Origin: Streptomyces sp. WMMC500
GTDB taxonomy: Bacteria > Actinomycetota > Actinomycetes > Streptomycetales > Streptomycetaceae
NCBI RefSeq assembly: GCF_027497195.1
Contig: NZ_CP114905.1
Coordinates: 3,644,001-3,708,000, forward strand
Direction: 5' to 3'
DNA length: 64,000 nucleotides
The translations under genes and the position numbers were made by a program. The stretch's first letter is position 1, and every line of letters starts with the position of its first letter. Positions 26,847 through 37,453 of the stretch are shown here, one piece after another. Under the pieces are notes generated by a model. The model was not told where the DNA came from. It saw only the letters and a program-made list of their open reading frames with translations, and searched no databases.

Positions 26847-28472
26847 TTACAGCAGGGCTTCGCCCGCGAAGCGGAGTACGAGCTGCGGGGCGCCGGAGAG
26901 CGCGACGCCGAGCGCCGCCGTCAGGCCGATGGCGCCGCGCAGCGGGGCGGCCAGGGGCGCGGCCGGAGGTGCGACCACGGGGGCGGTCGGGGTGGCCGGT
27001 GCGGTCGGTACGGGCTGTACCCCCTCGGGTCCGCCCTCCGCCGCCGGCTCCGCCGGGCGGAACAGCAGCGCCGTCCACTTCAGGTAGTAGTAGAGCCCCA
27101 CCACCACGTTCGCCGCCATGACCACCGCCAGCCACCCCAGCCCCGCGTCCACCGCGGACCCCAGGACCGCCACCTTCGCGAACAGGCCGATGATCCCCGG
27201 CGGCAGCCCCGCGAGGTTGATCAGGAAGAACGCCAGCGCCAGTGCCACCGGCAGCCGCGTCGACGCCAGGCCCCGGTAGTCGGCGATCCGCCCGCCGCGG
27301 CCGCCCTTCGCCGCCAGCGCGGCGACCACCGCGAAGGCGCCGAGGTTCACCACCCCGTACATCAGGGCGTACGAGAGCGTGGAGCCCACCGCGCGCTCCG
27401 GTTCTTCGGCGTAGCCCGCGGCGGCGATCGGGACCAGCAGGTAGCCGGCCTGCGCCACCGAGGACCAGGCCAGCAGGCGGACCGCGCTGTGCGGGGCGTC
27501 GAGGCGCTGGCGCAGGGCGGCGACGTTGCCCGCGGTCATCGTGAGCGCCGCCAGCACCGCGATCGCCGGGCCCCACACGTGGTCGTACGCCGGGAAGGCC
27601 AGGACCGTGACGAGGATCAGCCCGCTGAAGCCCACCGCCTTGCCGACGACCGACAGGTACGCGGCGACCGGGACCGGGGCGCCGACGTACGTGTCGGGCA
27701 CCCAGGAGTGGAACGGCACCGCCGCCGTCTTGAACGCGAACCCGACGAGCGTCAGCACCACCCCCGCCGCCGCCAGCGTCTCCAGCCGCTCCGGCGCCGA
27801 CGCGAGGCCGTCGGCCAGCCGCGCCAGGTGCAGGCTGCCCCCGGCCGCGTAGACGAAGCTGATGCCGAGGAGCATGACGGCGGTCGCGGTGACGGAGGAG
27901 AGGAAGAACTTCAGCGCCGCCTCGGACGACAGCCGGTCCCCGCGGCGGAGGCCGACCAGCGCGAACGCCGGCAGCGAGGCGACCTCCAGGGCGATCACGA
28001 GCGTGGCCAGGTCGCGGGCGGCGGGCAGCAGCGCCGCGCCGGCCGCGGAGGCCAGCAGCAGGAACCAGAACTCCCCCGCGGGCAGCCGCGTCGCGCGTAC
28101 GTCGTGCACGGACAGCAGCGCGACGAGCAGTGCGCCCGCGAGCACCACGAGTTGCACGACCAGCGCGAAGCGGTCGGCGGTGTAGCTGCAGACGTTTGGA
28201 TCGTCGGTGAGACAGAAGGTGCTGCGGTCGCCGTCGAGCAGGGGCAGGAGCGCGAGCAGGGACACGGCGAGCGCGGCGACCGCGCCCCAGCCGAGGAGGT
28301 GTTTGGCGCGCTCGGATACGAAGAGGTCGGCGACGAGCAGCGCGACGGCGGCCACGGCGACGATCGTGGGCGGCGCGACGGCGAGCCAGTCCACGGACTG
28401 GACGACGGACTCGGCGAGGACCGTGTCCGCGGACCCGGCCCCCAGGGGTGCGGCGGCGTGTGCGTACGTCAT
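26847..28472 (-). CDS. nuoN2: NADH-quinone oxidoreductase subunit N, second copy
   Basis: 541 residues, about 14 helices, antiporter-like subunit. Family marks: [64 protein letters not shown] with the conserved Lys, [35 protein letters not shown], and [17 protein letters not shown]. Compared with the nuoN at 55458 it has a Pro/Ala-rich insert ([22 protein letters not shown]) before the last helix. The ATG shares one base with the nuoM2 stop. Last gene of the ten-gene operon. Confidence 0.93.
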   Translation of the reverse strand: MTYAHAAAPLGAGSADTVLAESVVQSVDWLAVAPPTIVAVAAVALLVADLFVSERAKHLLGWGAVAALAVSLLALLPLLDGDRSTFCLTDDPNVCSYTADRFALVVQLVVLAGALLVALLSVHDVRATRLPAGEFWFLLLASAAGAALLPAARDLATLVIALEVASLPAFALVGLRRGDRLSSEAALKFFLSSVTATAVMLLGISFVYAAGGSLHLARLADGLASAPERLETLAAAGVVLTLVGFAFKTAAVPFHSWVPDTYVGAPVPVAAYLSVVGKAVGFSGLILVTVLAFPAYDHVWGPAIAVLAALTMTAGNVAALRQRLDAPHSAVRLLAWSSVAQAGYLLVPIAAAGYAEEPERAVGSTLSYALMYGVVNLGAFAVVAALAAKGGRGGRIADYRGLASTRLPVALALAFFLINLAGLPPGIIGLFAKVAVLGSAVDAGLGWLAVVMAANVVVGLYYYLKWTALLFRPAEPAAEGGPEGVQPVPTAPATPTAPVVAPPAAPLAAPLRGAIGLTAALGVALSGAPQLVLRFAGEALL

Positions 28473-30049
28473 CAGCTTCCTCCCGCGAGGAGCTTCTGCA
28501 CGGCCGGGTCGGTCAGGCCGAGGAGTGCGGCGGGCCAGAGGCCGGCGAGGACGGTGAGCGTGACGAGCGGGCTCCAGGCGGCGATCTCGTACCGGCGTAC
28601 GTCCGCCAGCGCCGGCCTCGCCCGCTCCCCCGGCGTCCCGTCCCCCATGCAGACGCGGCGTACGACGACGAGGAGGTACGCGGCGGTGAGCAGGGTGCCG
28701 AAGCCGGCGACGGCCATGCAGACCAGGTACGCCGGCCGCGAGAGCCCGGCGGCCGGGTCGTACGCGGCGAACATCGCCAGCATCTCGCCCCAGAACCCGG
28801 CCAGCCCCGGCAGCCCCAGCGACGCGACGGCGCCGAAGGCGAGCAGGGCGCCGAGGCGCGGGGCGCTGCCGTAGAGGGCGGCGCCGGTGCGGCCGGCGAG
28901 GGCGTCGAGGTCGGTGGTGCCGGTGCGTTCCTTCAGGGCGCCGACGAGGAAGAACAGCAGGCCGGTGATGAGGCCGTGGGCGACGTTGGCGAAGAGCGCG
29001 CCGTTGACGCCCGTGGGGGTGAGGGTGGAGATGCCGAGGAGCACGAAGCCCATGTGGCCGACGGAGGAGTACGCGATGAGCCGCTTGAGGTCGCCGCGTG
29101 CCCCGGTCCTGGCGAGGGCGAGGCAGGCGAGGGAGCCGTAGAGGATGCCGGTGACGCCGAAGGCGGCGAGGTAGGGCGCGTACGTCTCCATGCCGTCGGG
29201 GGCGATGGGCAGCAGGACGCGCACGAACCCGTACGTGCCCATCTTCAGCAGCACTCCGGCGAGGAGGACGGAGCCGGCGGTGGGGGCGGCGGTGTGGGCG
29301 TCGGGGAGCCAACTGTGCAGCGGCCACATCGGGGTCTTCACGGCGAGTCCTGCGCCGATGGCGAGGACGGCGATGAGCTGCGTGGTGTGGCTGAGGTTGG
29401 CGCCGTTGTCAGTGGCGAGTGCCACCATGTCGAACGTGCCGCCCTGGAACCCGACGAGGAGGAGGCCGAGGAGCATCACGACCGAGCCGAGCAGCGTGTA
29501 GAGGATGAACTTCCAGGCGGCGGGGCCGCGTCCGGCACCGCCCCAGCGGGCGATGAGGAAGTACATCGGGATGAGCACCATCTCGAACGCCAGGAAGAAC
29601 AGCAGCAGGTTGAGGACGGCGAAGGCGGCGAGCATGCCGCCTTCGAGGACGAGCAGCAGCGCGACGAACGCCCGGGGTGACGGCCCGGCGGGCATGACGA
29701 AGTAGCCGTAGACCGCGCAGAGGAAGGTCAGCAGCGCGGTGAGGACGAGGAGGGGGAGCGATACGCCGTCGACGCCGAGGTGCAGCCGGATCCCGAGGGC
29801 GGGGATCCAGCTCACGTCGGACTCGGCCTGCATGGTGGCCGGCCCGTCGGCGTCGTAGTCGAAGCCGGCGGCCAGGACGACGGACAGGACGAACACGGCG
29901 CCGGTGACGGTGACGCCGTGGCGCAGCACGGCCTGGTCGGGGCTCTTGCCCTTCAGGCCGGGCGGCGCGGGGAACAGGGCGGCCACGGCGCCGAGAAGGG
30001 GGAGTACGACGATGGCGGCGAGGACGAGCTGCATCACGGTGTGGTTCAT
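28472..30049 (-). CDS. nuoM2: NADH-quinone oxidoreductase subunit M, second copy
   Basis: 525 residues, about 14 helices, antiporter-like proton-pumping subunit. [44 protein letters not shown] (conserved Glu), [41 protein letters not shown] (conserved Lys/His), and [20 protein letters not shown] are all intact. It follows nuoL2 by 8 bp. The proton-channel residues suggest it is functional. Confidence 0.95.
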   Translation of the reverse strand: MNHTVMQLVLAAIVVLPLLGAVAALFPAPPGLKGKSPDQAVLRHGVTVTGAVFVLSVVLAAGFDYDADGPATMQAESDVSWIPALGIRLHLGVDGVSLPLLVLTALLTFLCAVYGYFVMPAGPSPRAFVALLLVLEGGMLAAFAVLNLLLFFLAFEMVLIPMYFLIARWGGAGRGPAAWKFILYTLLGSVVMLLGLLLVGFQGGTFDMVALATDNGANLSHTTQLIAVLAIGAGLAVKTPMWPLHSWLPDAHTAAPTAGSVLLAGVLLKMGTYGFVRVLLPIAPDGMETYAPYLAAFGVTGILYGSLACLALARTGARGDLKRLIAYSSVGHMGFVLLGISTLTPTGVNGALFANVAHGLITGLLFFLVGALKERTGTTDLDALAGRTGAALYGSAPRLGALLAFGAVASLGLPGLAGFWGEMLAMFAAYDPAAGLSRPAYLVCMAVAGFGTLLTAAYLLVVVRRVCMGDGTPGERARPALADVRRYEIAAWSPLVTLTVLAGLWPAALLGLTDPAVQKLLAGGS

Positions 30050-30057
30050 ATGCGGCG

Positions 30058-32094
30058 TCAGCCTCCCGTGACCGACGTGGTGGCGACGACGACGGCGACG
30101 GCCAGGACGAGTGCGCCGCCGAGCAGCGCGCTGAGGTAGCTCTGCACGTTGCCGGTCTGCGCGCGGCGGACCGCGGCGCCGAGCAGCCGGGGTGTGCCGC
30201 CGGCGCCGCTCACGTAGGTGTCGACGACCTCCCGGTCCAGGAAGCGGACCAGGCGGGCCGCGGCACGTACCGGGCGGACGAAGAGCGCGGCGTACAGGGC
30301 GTCGAGGTGGAAGCCGCTGCCGGCGTGCCGGTAGAGGGCGGGGCCGAGCAGGATCCGGCCGGGGTCGGTGGAGGTGCCGTCGGGGGCGGCGCCCGACGCG
30401 GCGGCGCCCTCGTCCCCGGTACTGCCGTACACCTCTTCGTGCGTGGCCTCCGCCTCGGCCTCGATGAGCGCGGGCTCGGCTCCGGGGTGGGCGGCGACCG
30501 CGCCGACGGGGACGCGGGCGGCGAGCCCGGCGGTCTGCTTCCACGCGGCGTACGTCGCCAGCATGCCGACGAGCGCCAGGCCCGTGCCGAGGACGGCGGT
30601 GGCGAGCGTGGGCGTGAGGGAGTGGTCGTCGAGCCAGTCCGGCAGCGTCCACACCGTCAGCCCGAACGCCACGGTGGGCACGAGCAGCAGCCACAGCACG
30701 GCGTTCATGACCACCGGCTGCCGGCCGTGGTCGGGAGCGGGTTCGCCGCGACCGTGGAAGGCGAGCAGCCACAGCCGGGCCGCGTACGCGGCGGTGAGCA
30801 GCGCCGCGGCGAGTCCGGCGACGAGCACGGTCCAGGCCGCGGCGCCGGGGATGCCCTCCGCGTCGCCCGTTGCGGCGTGTTCGGCGGCGCCGAGGACGGC
30901 TTCCTTGGAGAAGAAGCCGGCGAAGGGCGGGAGGGCGGCGAGGGCCAGGAGGGCGGCGGTCATCGTCCAGTAGGCGTCCGGCACGCGCTTGTGCAGGCCG
31001 TCCATCCGGGCCATCGCGGCCAGCGAGTTGGTGCCGGCGGCGTGGATGACGACGCCGGCGGCGAGGAAGAGCAGCGCCTTGAAGGCGCCGTGCGAGAGGA
31101 GGTGGAAGACGGCGGCGTCGCGGGAGCCGGCGGCCAGCGCCCCGGTCATGTAGCCGAGTTGTCCGACGGTCGAGTACGCGAGGACGCGTTTGATGTCGTC
31201 CTGCGCGAGCGCGGCCAGCGCCGAGCCGACCATCGTGACGGCGGCCAGGACCGCCAGCACCACCAGCGCGGCGGCCGAGGCGGCGAAGACGGGCAGCAGC
31301 CGGGCGACGACGTAGACGCCGGCCGCGACCATCGTCGCCGCGTGGATCAGCGCGGACACGGGCGTCGGGCCGGCCATCGCGTCGGGCAGCCAGGTGTGCA
31401 GCGGGAACTGCGCAGACTTGCCCGCGACGCCGGCGAGCAGCAGCAGCGCGATGAGCGTGGGGTGGGCGAGTCCGTCGCCGGAGACGGCGGCGTTCAGGAT
31501 GCCGCTGATGCGGAACGTGCCGGCCTCGGCGGCGAGCGCGAAGACGCCGATGAGGAAAGGGACGTCGCCCAGCTTGGTGACCAGGAACGCCTTGAGGGAG
31601 GCGGCCCGCGCGACCTCCGTGTCCCAGTAGTGGCCGACGAGGAAGTACGAGCAGATGCCCATGACCTCCCAGCCGACCAGCAGCACCATCAGGTCGCCGG
31701 AGTAGACGACGAGGAACATCGCGGCGGTGAAGAGGGAGACGAGGGCGGCGTACGAGGAGTAGCGCGGGTCGTCGCGGAGGTAGCCGGTGGAGTAGAGCTG
31801 CACGCACGAGGCGACGACGCCGACGAGCACGGCGACGAGCACCGCCATGCCGTCGAGGTGCAGCGCCAGGTCGATGGGCACGGAGCCGGTCGGGGTCAGC
31901 TCGGTGGCGGCGGTCACCGGCTCGTCGCCGCCCTGCCGGGCCGCGACGACGACGGCGAGCACGGCGGCGGTCACGGTCGGCAGCACGGCCAGCGGCTGCA
32001 CCATGCCCGGGAAGCGGCGGCCGAGGAGCAGGCCGGCGACGGCGCCGAGGAAGGGCAGCAGGGGGACGAGGGCGGCGAGGGTGGTGGTGGTCAC
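30058..32094 (-). CDS. nuoL2: NADH-quinone oxidoreductase subunit L, second copy
   Basis: 678 residues: about 16 helices including the C-terminal lateral-helix region. [47 protein letters not shown] (Glu), [37 protein letters not shown], and [18 protein letters not shown] mark NuoL. An acidic, Ala/Gly/Thr-rich stretch of about 55 residues lies between the last channel helix and the terminal helix, making it longer than the nuoL at 58709 (633). GTGA overlap with nuoK2. Confidence 0.95.
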   Translation of the reverse strand: MTTTTLAALVPLLPFLGAVAGLLLGRRFPGMVQPLAVLPTVTAAVLAVVVAARQGGDEPVTAATELTPTGSVPIDLALHLDGMAVLVAVLVGVVASCVQLYSTGYLRDDPRYSSYAALVSLFTAAMFLVVYSGDLMVLLVGWEVMGICSYFLVGHYWDTEVARAASLKAFLVTKLGDVPFLIGVFALAAEAGTFRISGILNAAVSGDGLAHPTLIALLLLAGVAGKSAQFPLHTWLPDAMAGPTPVSALIHAATMVAAGVYVVARLLPVFAASAAALVVLAVLAAVTMVGSALAALAQDDIKRVLAYSTVGQLGYMTGALAAGSRDAAVFHLLSHGAFKALLFLAAGVVIHAAGTNSLAAMARMDGLHKRVPDAYWTMTAALLALAALPPFAGFFSKEAVLGAAEHAATGDAEGIPGAAAWTVLVAGLAAALLTAAYAARLWLLAFHGRGEPAPDHGRQPVVMNAVLWLLLVPTVAFGLTVWTLPDWLDDHSLTPTLATAVLGTGLALVGMLATYAAWKQTAGLAARVPVGAVAAHPGAEPALIEAEAEATHEEVYGSTGDEGAAASGAAPDGTSTDPGRILLGPALYRHAGSGFHLDALYAALFVRPVRAAARLVRFLDREVVDTYVSGAGGTPRLLGAAVRRAQTGNVQSYLSALLGGALVLAVAVVVATTSVTGG

Positions 32095-32483
32095 GCGGTG
32101 GCCTCGGCCTTCTTGGACGCGGTCCCCGCCCCGCCGCCGGAGTCGGTGTCGGTGTCGGTGTCGCTGCCGCCCGCGTCCGTGTCCGCGAGGTCGCGCAGGC
32201 GGTCGACGGCGGAGGTGCCCCGGTTGCGGTACACCATCAGCACGATCGCCAGCCCGATGCCGATCTCGGCCGCGGCCACCGCGATGATGAACAGCGTGAA
32301 CGACTGCCCGGCGCGCAGGGTGTCGCGGAGCCAGACGTCGAAGGCGACGAGGTTGAGGTTGACGGCGTTGAGCATCAGCTCGACGGACATCAGCACCAGG
32401 ATGGCGTTGCGCCGGGCCAGCACGCCGTAGAGACCGACGCAGAACAGCAGCACGGCCAGCACCGCCGGATACGCGAGATGCAT
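32091..32483 (-). CDS. nuoK2: NADH-quinone oxidoreductase subunit K, second copy
   Basis: 130 residues, three helices. Conserved Glu residues in [20 protein letters not shown] and [28 protein letters not shown], both needed for proton movement in complex I. A C-terminal tail of about 30 residues rich in Asp/Thr/Gly ([10 protein letters not shown], from a GTCGGT hexamer repeat on the plus strand) is extra compared with the usual 99-100 residues. ATG shares a base with the nuoJ2 stop. Confidence 0.95.
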   Translation of the reverse strand: MHLAYPAVLAVLLFCVGLYGVLARRNAILVLMSVELMLNAVNLNLVAFDVWLRDTLRAGQSFTLFIIAVAAAEIGIGLAIVLMVYRNRGTSAVDRLRDLADTDAGGSDTDTDTDSGGGAGTASKKAEATA

Positions 32484-33085
32484 CAGTCCTCCCCGCCCCG
32501 GTCCGCGTCGGCGCCCGCGCCCGCGCCGGCATCTGCGTCCGCGTCCGGGGGATCGCCGTTCTTCCGCGACAGCACGATCGCGCCCACCAGCGCCGCCAGC
32601 AGCAGCACCGACAGCGCCTCGAACGGCAGCACCCAGTGCCGGAAGACGCTCGCCCCCAGCAGGTCGGTCGTGCCCCTGGGCTCGTCCAGGTCGATCGTGG
32701 TCGTACGGAACGCGTCCACGACCAGCGTCACGAGCAGCACCGCCGCCGCCCCCGCCACGCCCAGCGCCACCCACCGGTTGCCCGAGTCGGCGTCCGGCGA
32801 GCGGCCTATCGGCGCCCGGGTCAGCATCAGCCCGAAGAGGAGCAGCACCACGACGGAGCCGACGTAGATCAGCACCTGCACCCAGGCCACGAACTCGGCC
32901 GTCAGCAGCAGGTACTCGACCGCCAGCCCGCCGAGCGCGACCACCAGCCACAGCGCGGCGTGCACCAACTGCCGGGTGGTCACGGCGATCACGGCGGCGC
33001 CGAGGGTCACCAGGCCGGTGAGGACGAAGACGATCTCGACGCCGGTGGGCGACAGGAAGCCGTGGGTCTCGGCGGCGAGGGTCAT
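32483..33085 (-). CDS. nuoJ2: NADH-quinone oxidoreductase subunit J, second copy
   Basis: 200 residues with five helices. [63 protein letters not shown] is the NuoJ core, with the [21 protein letters not shown] pi-bulge helix. It ends in an Asp/Ala/Gly tail ([15 protein letters not shown]). ATGA overlap with nuoI2 upstream. Confidence 0.94.
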   Translation of the reverse strand: MTLAAETHGFLSPTGVEIVFVLTGLVTLGAAVIAVTTRQLVHAALWLVVALGGLAVEYLLLTAEFVAWVQVLIYVGSVVVLLLFGLMLTRAPIGRSPDADSGNRWVALGVAGAAAVLLVTLVVDAFRTTTIDLDEPRGTTDLLGASVFRHWVLPFEALSVLLLAALVGAIVLSRKNGDPPDADADAGAGAGADADRGGED

Positions 33086-33639
33086 GCGTCGTCGCCCTCC
33101 CCGGCCGGCGGCTCGGCCGTCTCGCGTGCCCGGGCGGCCTCCGCCTTCTCCACCGCCTTGCGCGCCGCGCCCAGCTCCTTCGGCTCCTCCCCCGCCAGAT
33201 CCGGCGCCGGCGGCACCGGCACCGTCCACATCCAGTCCCGCAGCCGGTCCCGCTCGTGGGTCAGCTCGTGGATGTCGGTCTCCGCGTACTCGAACTCCGG
33301 CGACCAGAAGAGGGCGTCGAACGGGCAGACCTCGATGCAGATCCCGCAGTACATGCACAGCGCGAAGTCGATCGCGAACCGGTCGAGCACGTTCCGGCTG
33401 CGCTCGCGCCCGCCGGGCGCGGCGGGCGGCACGGTCTCCTTGTGCGAGTCGATGTAGATGCACCAGTCGGGGCACTCGCGGGCGCACAGCATGCAGACCG
33501 TGCAGTTCTCCTCGAAGAGCGCGATGACGCCGCGGCTGCGCGGCGGCAGCGCGGGCAGGGTGTCGGGGTAGTGCGCGGTGTGCGAGCGCCGCGTCATCGT
33601 GCGCAGCGTGACCGCGAGCCCCTTGGCCAGCCCCTTCAC
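33082..33639 (-). CDS. nuoI2: NADH-quinone oxidoreductase subunit I, second copy (2 x 4Fe-4S)
   Basis: 185 residues. Two ferredoxin-type clusters: [14 protein letters not shown] and [16 protein letters not shown], eight Cys intact. The start [18 protein letters not shown] binds the membrane arm. It passes electrons to the NuoB cluster. The tail is charged ([19 protein letters not shown]). The GTG start at 33637-33639 lies 3 bp after the nuoH2 stop. Confidence 0.95.
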   Translation of the reverse strand: MKGLAKGLAVTLRTMTRRSHTAHYPDTLPALPPRSRGVIALFEENCTVCMLCARECPDWCIYIDSHKETVPPAAPGGRERSRNVLDRFAIDFALCMYCGICIEVCPFDALFWSPEFEYAETDIHELTHERDRLRDWMWTVPVPPAPDLAGEEPKELGAARKAVEKAEAARARETAEPPAGEGDDA

Positions 33640-33642
33640 CGG

Positions 33643-34602
33643 TCAGATCACCACTTTCACGATGCCGGTCAGCGCGATCTGCGCGAGCGCGAGCGGGATG
33701 AGGGTCGTCCAGGCGAAACGCTGCAGTTGGTCCTCGCGCAGGCGGGGGTACGAGACGCGCAGCCAGATCACGGCGAAGGCGAGGATCCCGGTCTTCAGCA
33801 GCGTCCACAGCCAGCCGAGCCCGTCGGCGTACGGGCCGTGCCAGCCGCCGAGGAAGAGCACGGCGGTCAGCGCGCTGAGGACGACGATGCCGGCGTACTC
33901 GGCGAGCAGGAACAGCGCGAAGCGCAGGCCGGAGTACTCGGTGTACGCGCCGAAGATGATCTCCGAGTCGGCGACGGGGGCGTCGAACGGGGGACGTTGC
34001 AGCTCGGCGAGTCCTGCGGTGAAGAACACCACCCCGCCGACGATCTGCCACGGCAGCCACCACCACTCGAACCCGTCGACGATCCCGACGAGCGACACCG
34101 TCCCGGCGGCCATGGCGACGGAGGCGGCGGCGAGCAGCATGGGCAGCTCGTAGGCGAGGAGCTGGGCGGCGGTGCGGAGGCCGCCGAGGAGCGAGTACTT
34201 GTTGGCGGACGCCCAGCCGCCCATGAGGGAGCCGAGCACGCCGACGCCCATGACGGCCAGCACGAAGAAGATCCCGGCGTCCAGGGCCTCTCCGACGCCG
34301 CCGTCGGGGGCGAAGGGGATGGCGACGAGGACGACGAGGTACGGGAGGAGGGCGACGGCGGGGGCGAGCTGGAAGACCCGCCGGTCGGCGCCGGCGGGGA
34401 CGACGTCTTCCTTCTGCACGAACTTGACGCCGTCGGCGACGAGTTGCGCCCAGCCGTGGAAGCCGCCGGCGTACATGGGGCCTACGCGGCCTTGCATGTG
34501 GGCCATGACCTTGTGCTCGGTCTGGCCGACGACGAGGGGGAAGAGCAGGAAGACGACGACCACGGCGAGGAGGGTGAGCAGGGTTTCGAGCACGCCGTTC
34601 AC
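33643..34602 (-). CDS. nuoH2: NADH-quinone oxidoreductase subunit H, second copy
   Basis: 319 residues, about eight helices. EHKVMAHMQGRVGPMYAGGFHGWAQLVADGVKFVQKEDVVP, LAELQRPPFDAPVADSEIIFGAYTEYSGLRFALFLLAEY (acidic quinone-channel loop) and the closing helices define NuoH, which forms the quinone chamber with NuoB and NuoD. It lacks the roughly 100-residue charged C-terminal extension of the other nuoH at 62407. Its GTG overlaps the nuoC2 stop as GTGA. Confidence 0.95.
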   Translation of the reverse strand: MNGVLETLLTLLAVVVVFLLFPLVVGQTEHKVMAHMQGRVGPMYAGGFHGWAQLVADGVKFVQKEDVVPAGADRRVFQLAPAVALLPYLVVLVAIPFAPDGGVGEALDAGIFFVLAVMGVGVLGSLMGGWASANKYSLLGGLRTAAQLLAYELPMLLAAASVAMAAGTVSLVGIVDGFEWWWLPWQIVGGVVFFTAGLAELQRPPFDAPVADSEIIFGAYTEYSGLRFALFLLAEYAGIVVLSALTAVLFLGGWHGPYADGLGWLWTLLKTGILAFAVIWLRVSYPRLREDQLQRFAWTTLIPLALAQIALTGIVKVVI

Positions 34603-36158
34603 GATGGGTCACCGCCTTCGGCGGGATCGCGGCGGGCGGGCGGCTCGGTCGGCGCGGGGGCGTCGGCGGCGGGCTCATCGGGCGGAGTGCCTTCGCCTGC
34701 GGCGGGCTCGGGGGCGGGGCGAGGCTCGCCTGCGGCGGGCTGGGGAGAAGGACCGGGCTCGCCTGAGGCCGTCTCGGGCGGGGGAGGACGCTCGCCTGCG
34801 GCGGGCTCCGCAGGCGAGAGATCGCCTCCGGCGGGCGGCTCGGGCTGGGTCGGGCCGCCCGCGGCGCGACCGGGCTCCTCGGCTGCGGTGTCGTTCGCGG
34901 CCGGCTCGGGCGACGGGCCGGACTCGGCGGAGGCGGGCGGCTCGGGCGGCGCGGGGGCGCCGGCGGCGGGCTCGGCGGTCGGAGTGCCTTCGACTGGGGC
35001 GTTGTCGGACGGGGCCGACTCGTCGTCGGGGCGGGGGCGTTGCCAGGGGGCGTCGGGCGTACGGGTACGGGGGCGTGCCCCCTCGCCCGCCGCGGCGGGC
35101 CCCCCGCCGGCGGCACGCTGCGACGCGGAACCTCCGCTCGCGGAGCGTGAACGCCGCGCACCGGGCGCGGGGCGGCCGGCCCCGGCTTCGCCGGGGGCCG
35201 CGCCTGGGGCGGGGTCGTCGCCGCTGGGCGGTGTTCCCGCCGGCTCGCCGCCGGCGGTCCGCTGCGACGCCGAACCCTCGCTCGCCGAGCGGGCGCGGCG
35301 GGCGCCGCGACCCGAACGGCCCGCCCCGGCTTCCCCGGGGGCAGCGCCCGCGGCGTCACCCGACGTGTTCTCCGCGCCGCCCCGCGGGCGGCGCGGGCCG
35401 GCTTCCGGGGTGTCGCCGGTCGGGGGTGGGTCCGTCGGGGCAGCGGCCTCCGCCGGTCCGGTGTCCGCGGGCCGTTGCGACGCCGAGCCCTCCGTCGTCG
35501 TGCGGGAGCGGCGGGGTGGGCCGTCCGGTCGCGTGGCCGCGCGGCGGGGGGTGCGGGTGGGGGCCGGGGGGAGTTTGCCCTTCATCGGGCCCCAGTCGTT
35601 GGGGTCCGGGACGCCCGGGGGCTGCATCTGGCGGCGCTTGGGGCCGCCCGCGTGGGACTCGCCCGGCTCCTTCGCGCCCGGCCACGCCTTCGCCACCCGT
35701 GCCGCCAGGACGAAGTCCTTCCGCAGCGGGTGGCCCTCGAACTCCTCCGGCAGCAGCAGCCGCGCCGGGTACGGGTGGCCGGGGAAGTCGACGCCGAACA
35801 TCTCGTGCGTCTCCCGCTCGTGCCAGGCCGCCCCCGCGTAGACGCCCGTCGCCGTCGCCAGCGAAGGAGCGGAGTGCGGCACCGTCGTGCGGAGCAGCAG
35901 CCGGCGCGGCGGGGTGCCGACGGCGACGACGTGGGCGGCGACGCGGAAGCCCTCGCCCGGTTCGTCGACGGCGCTGAGCCAGTCGAAGAACGTGCAGCCC
36001 AGCTCGTCGCGAGCGGTCCGCAGCGCCGCGGTCCAGGCGTCGGCCGGTACGTCCACGGTCAGGACGTCGTACGCCTCGTTCGCCACCGCTCCCGGGCCGA
36101 AGAGGTCCTCCGCCGGCCGCGGGAGCCACCCGGCCGGGTCCTCCCCCTGCTCCGTCAT
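34599..36158 (-). CDS. nuoC2: NADH-quinone oxidoreductase subunit C with long disordered tail
   Basis: 519 residues, more than twice the usual NuoC length. Residues 1-160 are the 30-kDa-subunit domain: [59 protein letters not shown] short basic stretch ([25 protein letters not shown]) follows to about 197. The remaining 320 residues are Pro/Ala/Gly/Glu/Arg-rich and repetitive: GSASQR occurs three times, and a longer unit ([10 protein letters not shown] ... GARR.RSAS) twice. No NuoD domain is in the tail. The ATG overlaps the nuoB2 stop as ATGA. Confidence 0.92.
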   Translation of the reverse strand: MTEQGEDPAGWLPRPAEDLFGPGAVANEAYDVLTVDVPADAWTAALRTARDELGCTFFDWLSAVDEPGEGFRVAAHVVAVGTPPRRLLLRTTVPHSAPSLATATGVYAGAAWHERETHEMFGVDFPGHPYPARLLLPEEFEGHPLRKDFVLAARVAKAWPGAKEPGESHAGGPKRRQMQPPGVPDPNDWGPMKGKLPPAPTRTPRRAATRPDGPPRRSRTTTEGSASQRPADTGPAEAAAPTDPPPTGDTPEAGPRRPRGGAENTSGDAAGAAPGEAGAGRSGRGARRARSASEGSASQRTAGGEPAGTPPSGDDPAPGAAPGEAGAGRPAPGARRSRSASGGSASQRAAGGGPAAAGEGARPRTRTPDAPWQRPRPDDESAPSDNAPVEGTPTAEPAAGAPAPPEPPASAESGPSPEPAANDTAAEEPGRAAGGPTQPEPPAGGDLSPAEPAAGERPPPPETASGEPGPSPQPAAGEPRPAPEPAAGEGTPPDEPAADAPAPTEPPARRDPAEGGDPS

Positions 36159-36751
36159 CTGCCGCCCTCCGGCGGCTCCACCAGCCCGCTGGTCAGCGCG
36201 CCCACCGACGCCTGCGGCCCGGACGCCCCGTTCCCGTACCGTTCCTGGAGCGACTCCTGCGCGATCTTCTCCTGCAGTTTCAGGATCCCCTGCAGCAGCG
36301 CCTCGGGCCGCGGCGGGCAGCCCGGCACGTACACGTCGACCGGGATGACCTGGTCCACGCCCTTCGTCACCGAGTACGAGTCCCAGTACGGACCGCCGCA
36401 GTTGGAGCACGCGCCGAAGGAGATCACGTACTTCGGCTCCGGCATCTGCTCGTACAGCCGCTTCACCGACGGCGCCATCTTGTCCGTCACCGTGCCGGAG
36501 ACCACCATCAGGTCCGCCTGCCGCGGGCCCGGCGCGAACGGGATGACGCCGAGGCGGATGAAGTCGTGCCGGGCCATCGACGCGGCGATGAACTCGATCG
36601 CGCAGCAGGCGAGGCCGAAGTTGAAGACCCACAGGCTGTAGCGGCGGCCCCAGTTGAGCACGACCTTCATCGGCCGGGGGGCCAGCCGCTGCAGAACGCC
36701 CACGCTCTGCACAGCGGGGACGGCAGGGGTGGCGTTCGCGTTCACGTCCAT
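36155..36751 (-). CDS. nuoB2: NADH-quinone oxidoreductase subunit B, second copy
   Basis: 198 residues with the N2-cluster Cys set: GLACCAIEF (Cys49, Cys50), [10 protein letters not shown] and [20 protein letters not shown] and [17 protein letters not shown] are typical. It holds the terminal 4Fe-4S cluster that donates to quinone. The N-terminus and C-terminus are somewhat longer than usual. It begins 10 bp inside the end of nuoA2. Confidence 0.95.
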   Translation of the reverse strand: MDVNANATPAVPAVQSVGVLQRLAPRPMKVVLNWGRRYSLWVFNFGLACCAIEFIAASMARHDFIRLGVIPFAPGPRQADLMVVSGTVTDKMAPSVKRLYEQMPEPKYVISFGACSNCGGPYWDSYSVTKGVDQVIPVDVYVPGCPPRPEALLQGILKLQEKIAQESLQERYGNGASGPQASVGALTSGLVEPPEGGR

Positions 36752-37170
36752 TCGAGGACGCCCTTCTTCCAGGCGTAGAGCAGGCCCACGGCGAGGAATC
36801 CGAGGAAGAGGAACATCTCCACGAGCGTCACCGCCCCGTACCCCGGCGCCGCGAAGACCGTCGCCCAGGGGAAGAGGAAGATGACGTCGACCGCGAAGAT
36901 CACGTACAGGAAGGCGTACACGTAGTAGCGGACCTGCGTGTGCGCCCAGCCCTCCCCGACCGGGTCCACCCCGCACTCGTACGTGAGCAGCTTCTCCGGT
37001 GTCGGCACCGCGGGCCGCAGGAGGCGCGCGCCGCCGAAGGCGACCACGACGAAGAGCAGGCCCAGCACGGCGACGAGGCCGACCACCCCGTAGCCGTCGA
37101 AGTAGTCGGCGGCCACGGCGTCGGTGCCCACGGCGTCGGCGGCCGCGGCGCTGGCGAGCATGTCCGGCAC
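36742..37170 (-). CDS. nuoA2: NADH-quinone oxidoreductase subunit A, second copy
   Basis: 142 residues, three helices. [47 protein letters not shown] is the NuoA signature with the Cys loop that faces the quinone site. GTG at 37168-37170 with GGGAG upstream is used; an ATG 9 bases in is possible. First gene of the nuo2 operon; the promoter must lie in the 37171-37453 gap. Confidence 0.94.
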   Translation of the reverse strand: MPDMLASAAAADAVGTDAVAADYFDGYGVVGLVAVLGLLFVVVAFGGARLLRPAVPTPEKLLTYECGVDPVGEGWAHTQVRYYVYAFLYVIFAVDVIFLFPWATVFAAPGYGAVTLVEMFLFLGFLAVGLLYAWKKGVLEWT

Positions 37171-37223
37171 GTCCGCTTCGCTCCCTGACTGCTGTGGCTG
37201 GATGGCTGGCTGACCCGTGCTGG

Positions 37224-37257
37224 TTTTCGGTCAGGACATCTTTTCGGTCAGGACATC
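37224..37257. repeat. Perfect 17-bp tandem repeat upstream of nuoA2
   Basis: TTTTCGGTCAGGACATC is repeated exactly at 37224-37240 and 37241-37257, 54 bp before the nuoA2 start codon (minus strand) and 197 bp before the first kinase. The position fits an operator or activator site for the nuo2 operon. Confidence 0.6.
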
Positions 37258-37376
37258 GACCTGTACGGGCAAGGAGTGTAGGCCCTGCCCCGCAGGGTGC
37301 GCCCGTCTCGTGTGCGCCACTTCCGGCTGCACCGCACCGCGCCCGCCAGGCGCAGAAGCGGAGACATCTCCGCAAA

Positions 37377-37397
37377 GGGTGGGGTTAACCCCCGTAC
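37377..37397. promoter_or_regulatory. Conserved 21-bp element before kinase 1
   Basis: GGGTGGGGTT, then AA, then CCCCCGTAC. It contains the perfect palindrome GGGGTT/AACCCC. The same element with TT in the centre lies before kinase 2 at 38663-38683. It is 57 bp before the kinase 1 ATG. Confidence 0.55.
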
Positions 37398-37453
37398 GTT
37401 CCCCGGTACACCCCCCATGGCGCCCGCCGCCCCCGGCGCGGCACCCTGGGGGG

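Noticed and set aside
34599..35560. A NuoD domain fused to NuoC2, as in E. coli NuoCD
   Set aside because: The extra length is pure low complexity; none of the NuoD motifs is present.
37171..37453. A Rex operator in front of the nuo2 operon
   Set aside because: No TGTGAAC/GTTCACA-type site was found; only the 17-bp repeat and the 21-bp element.
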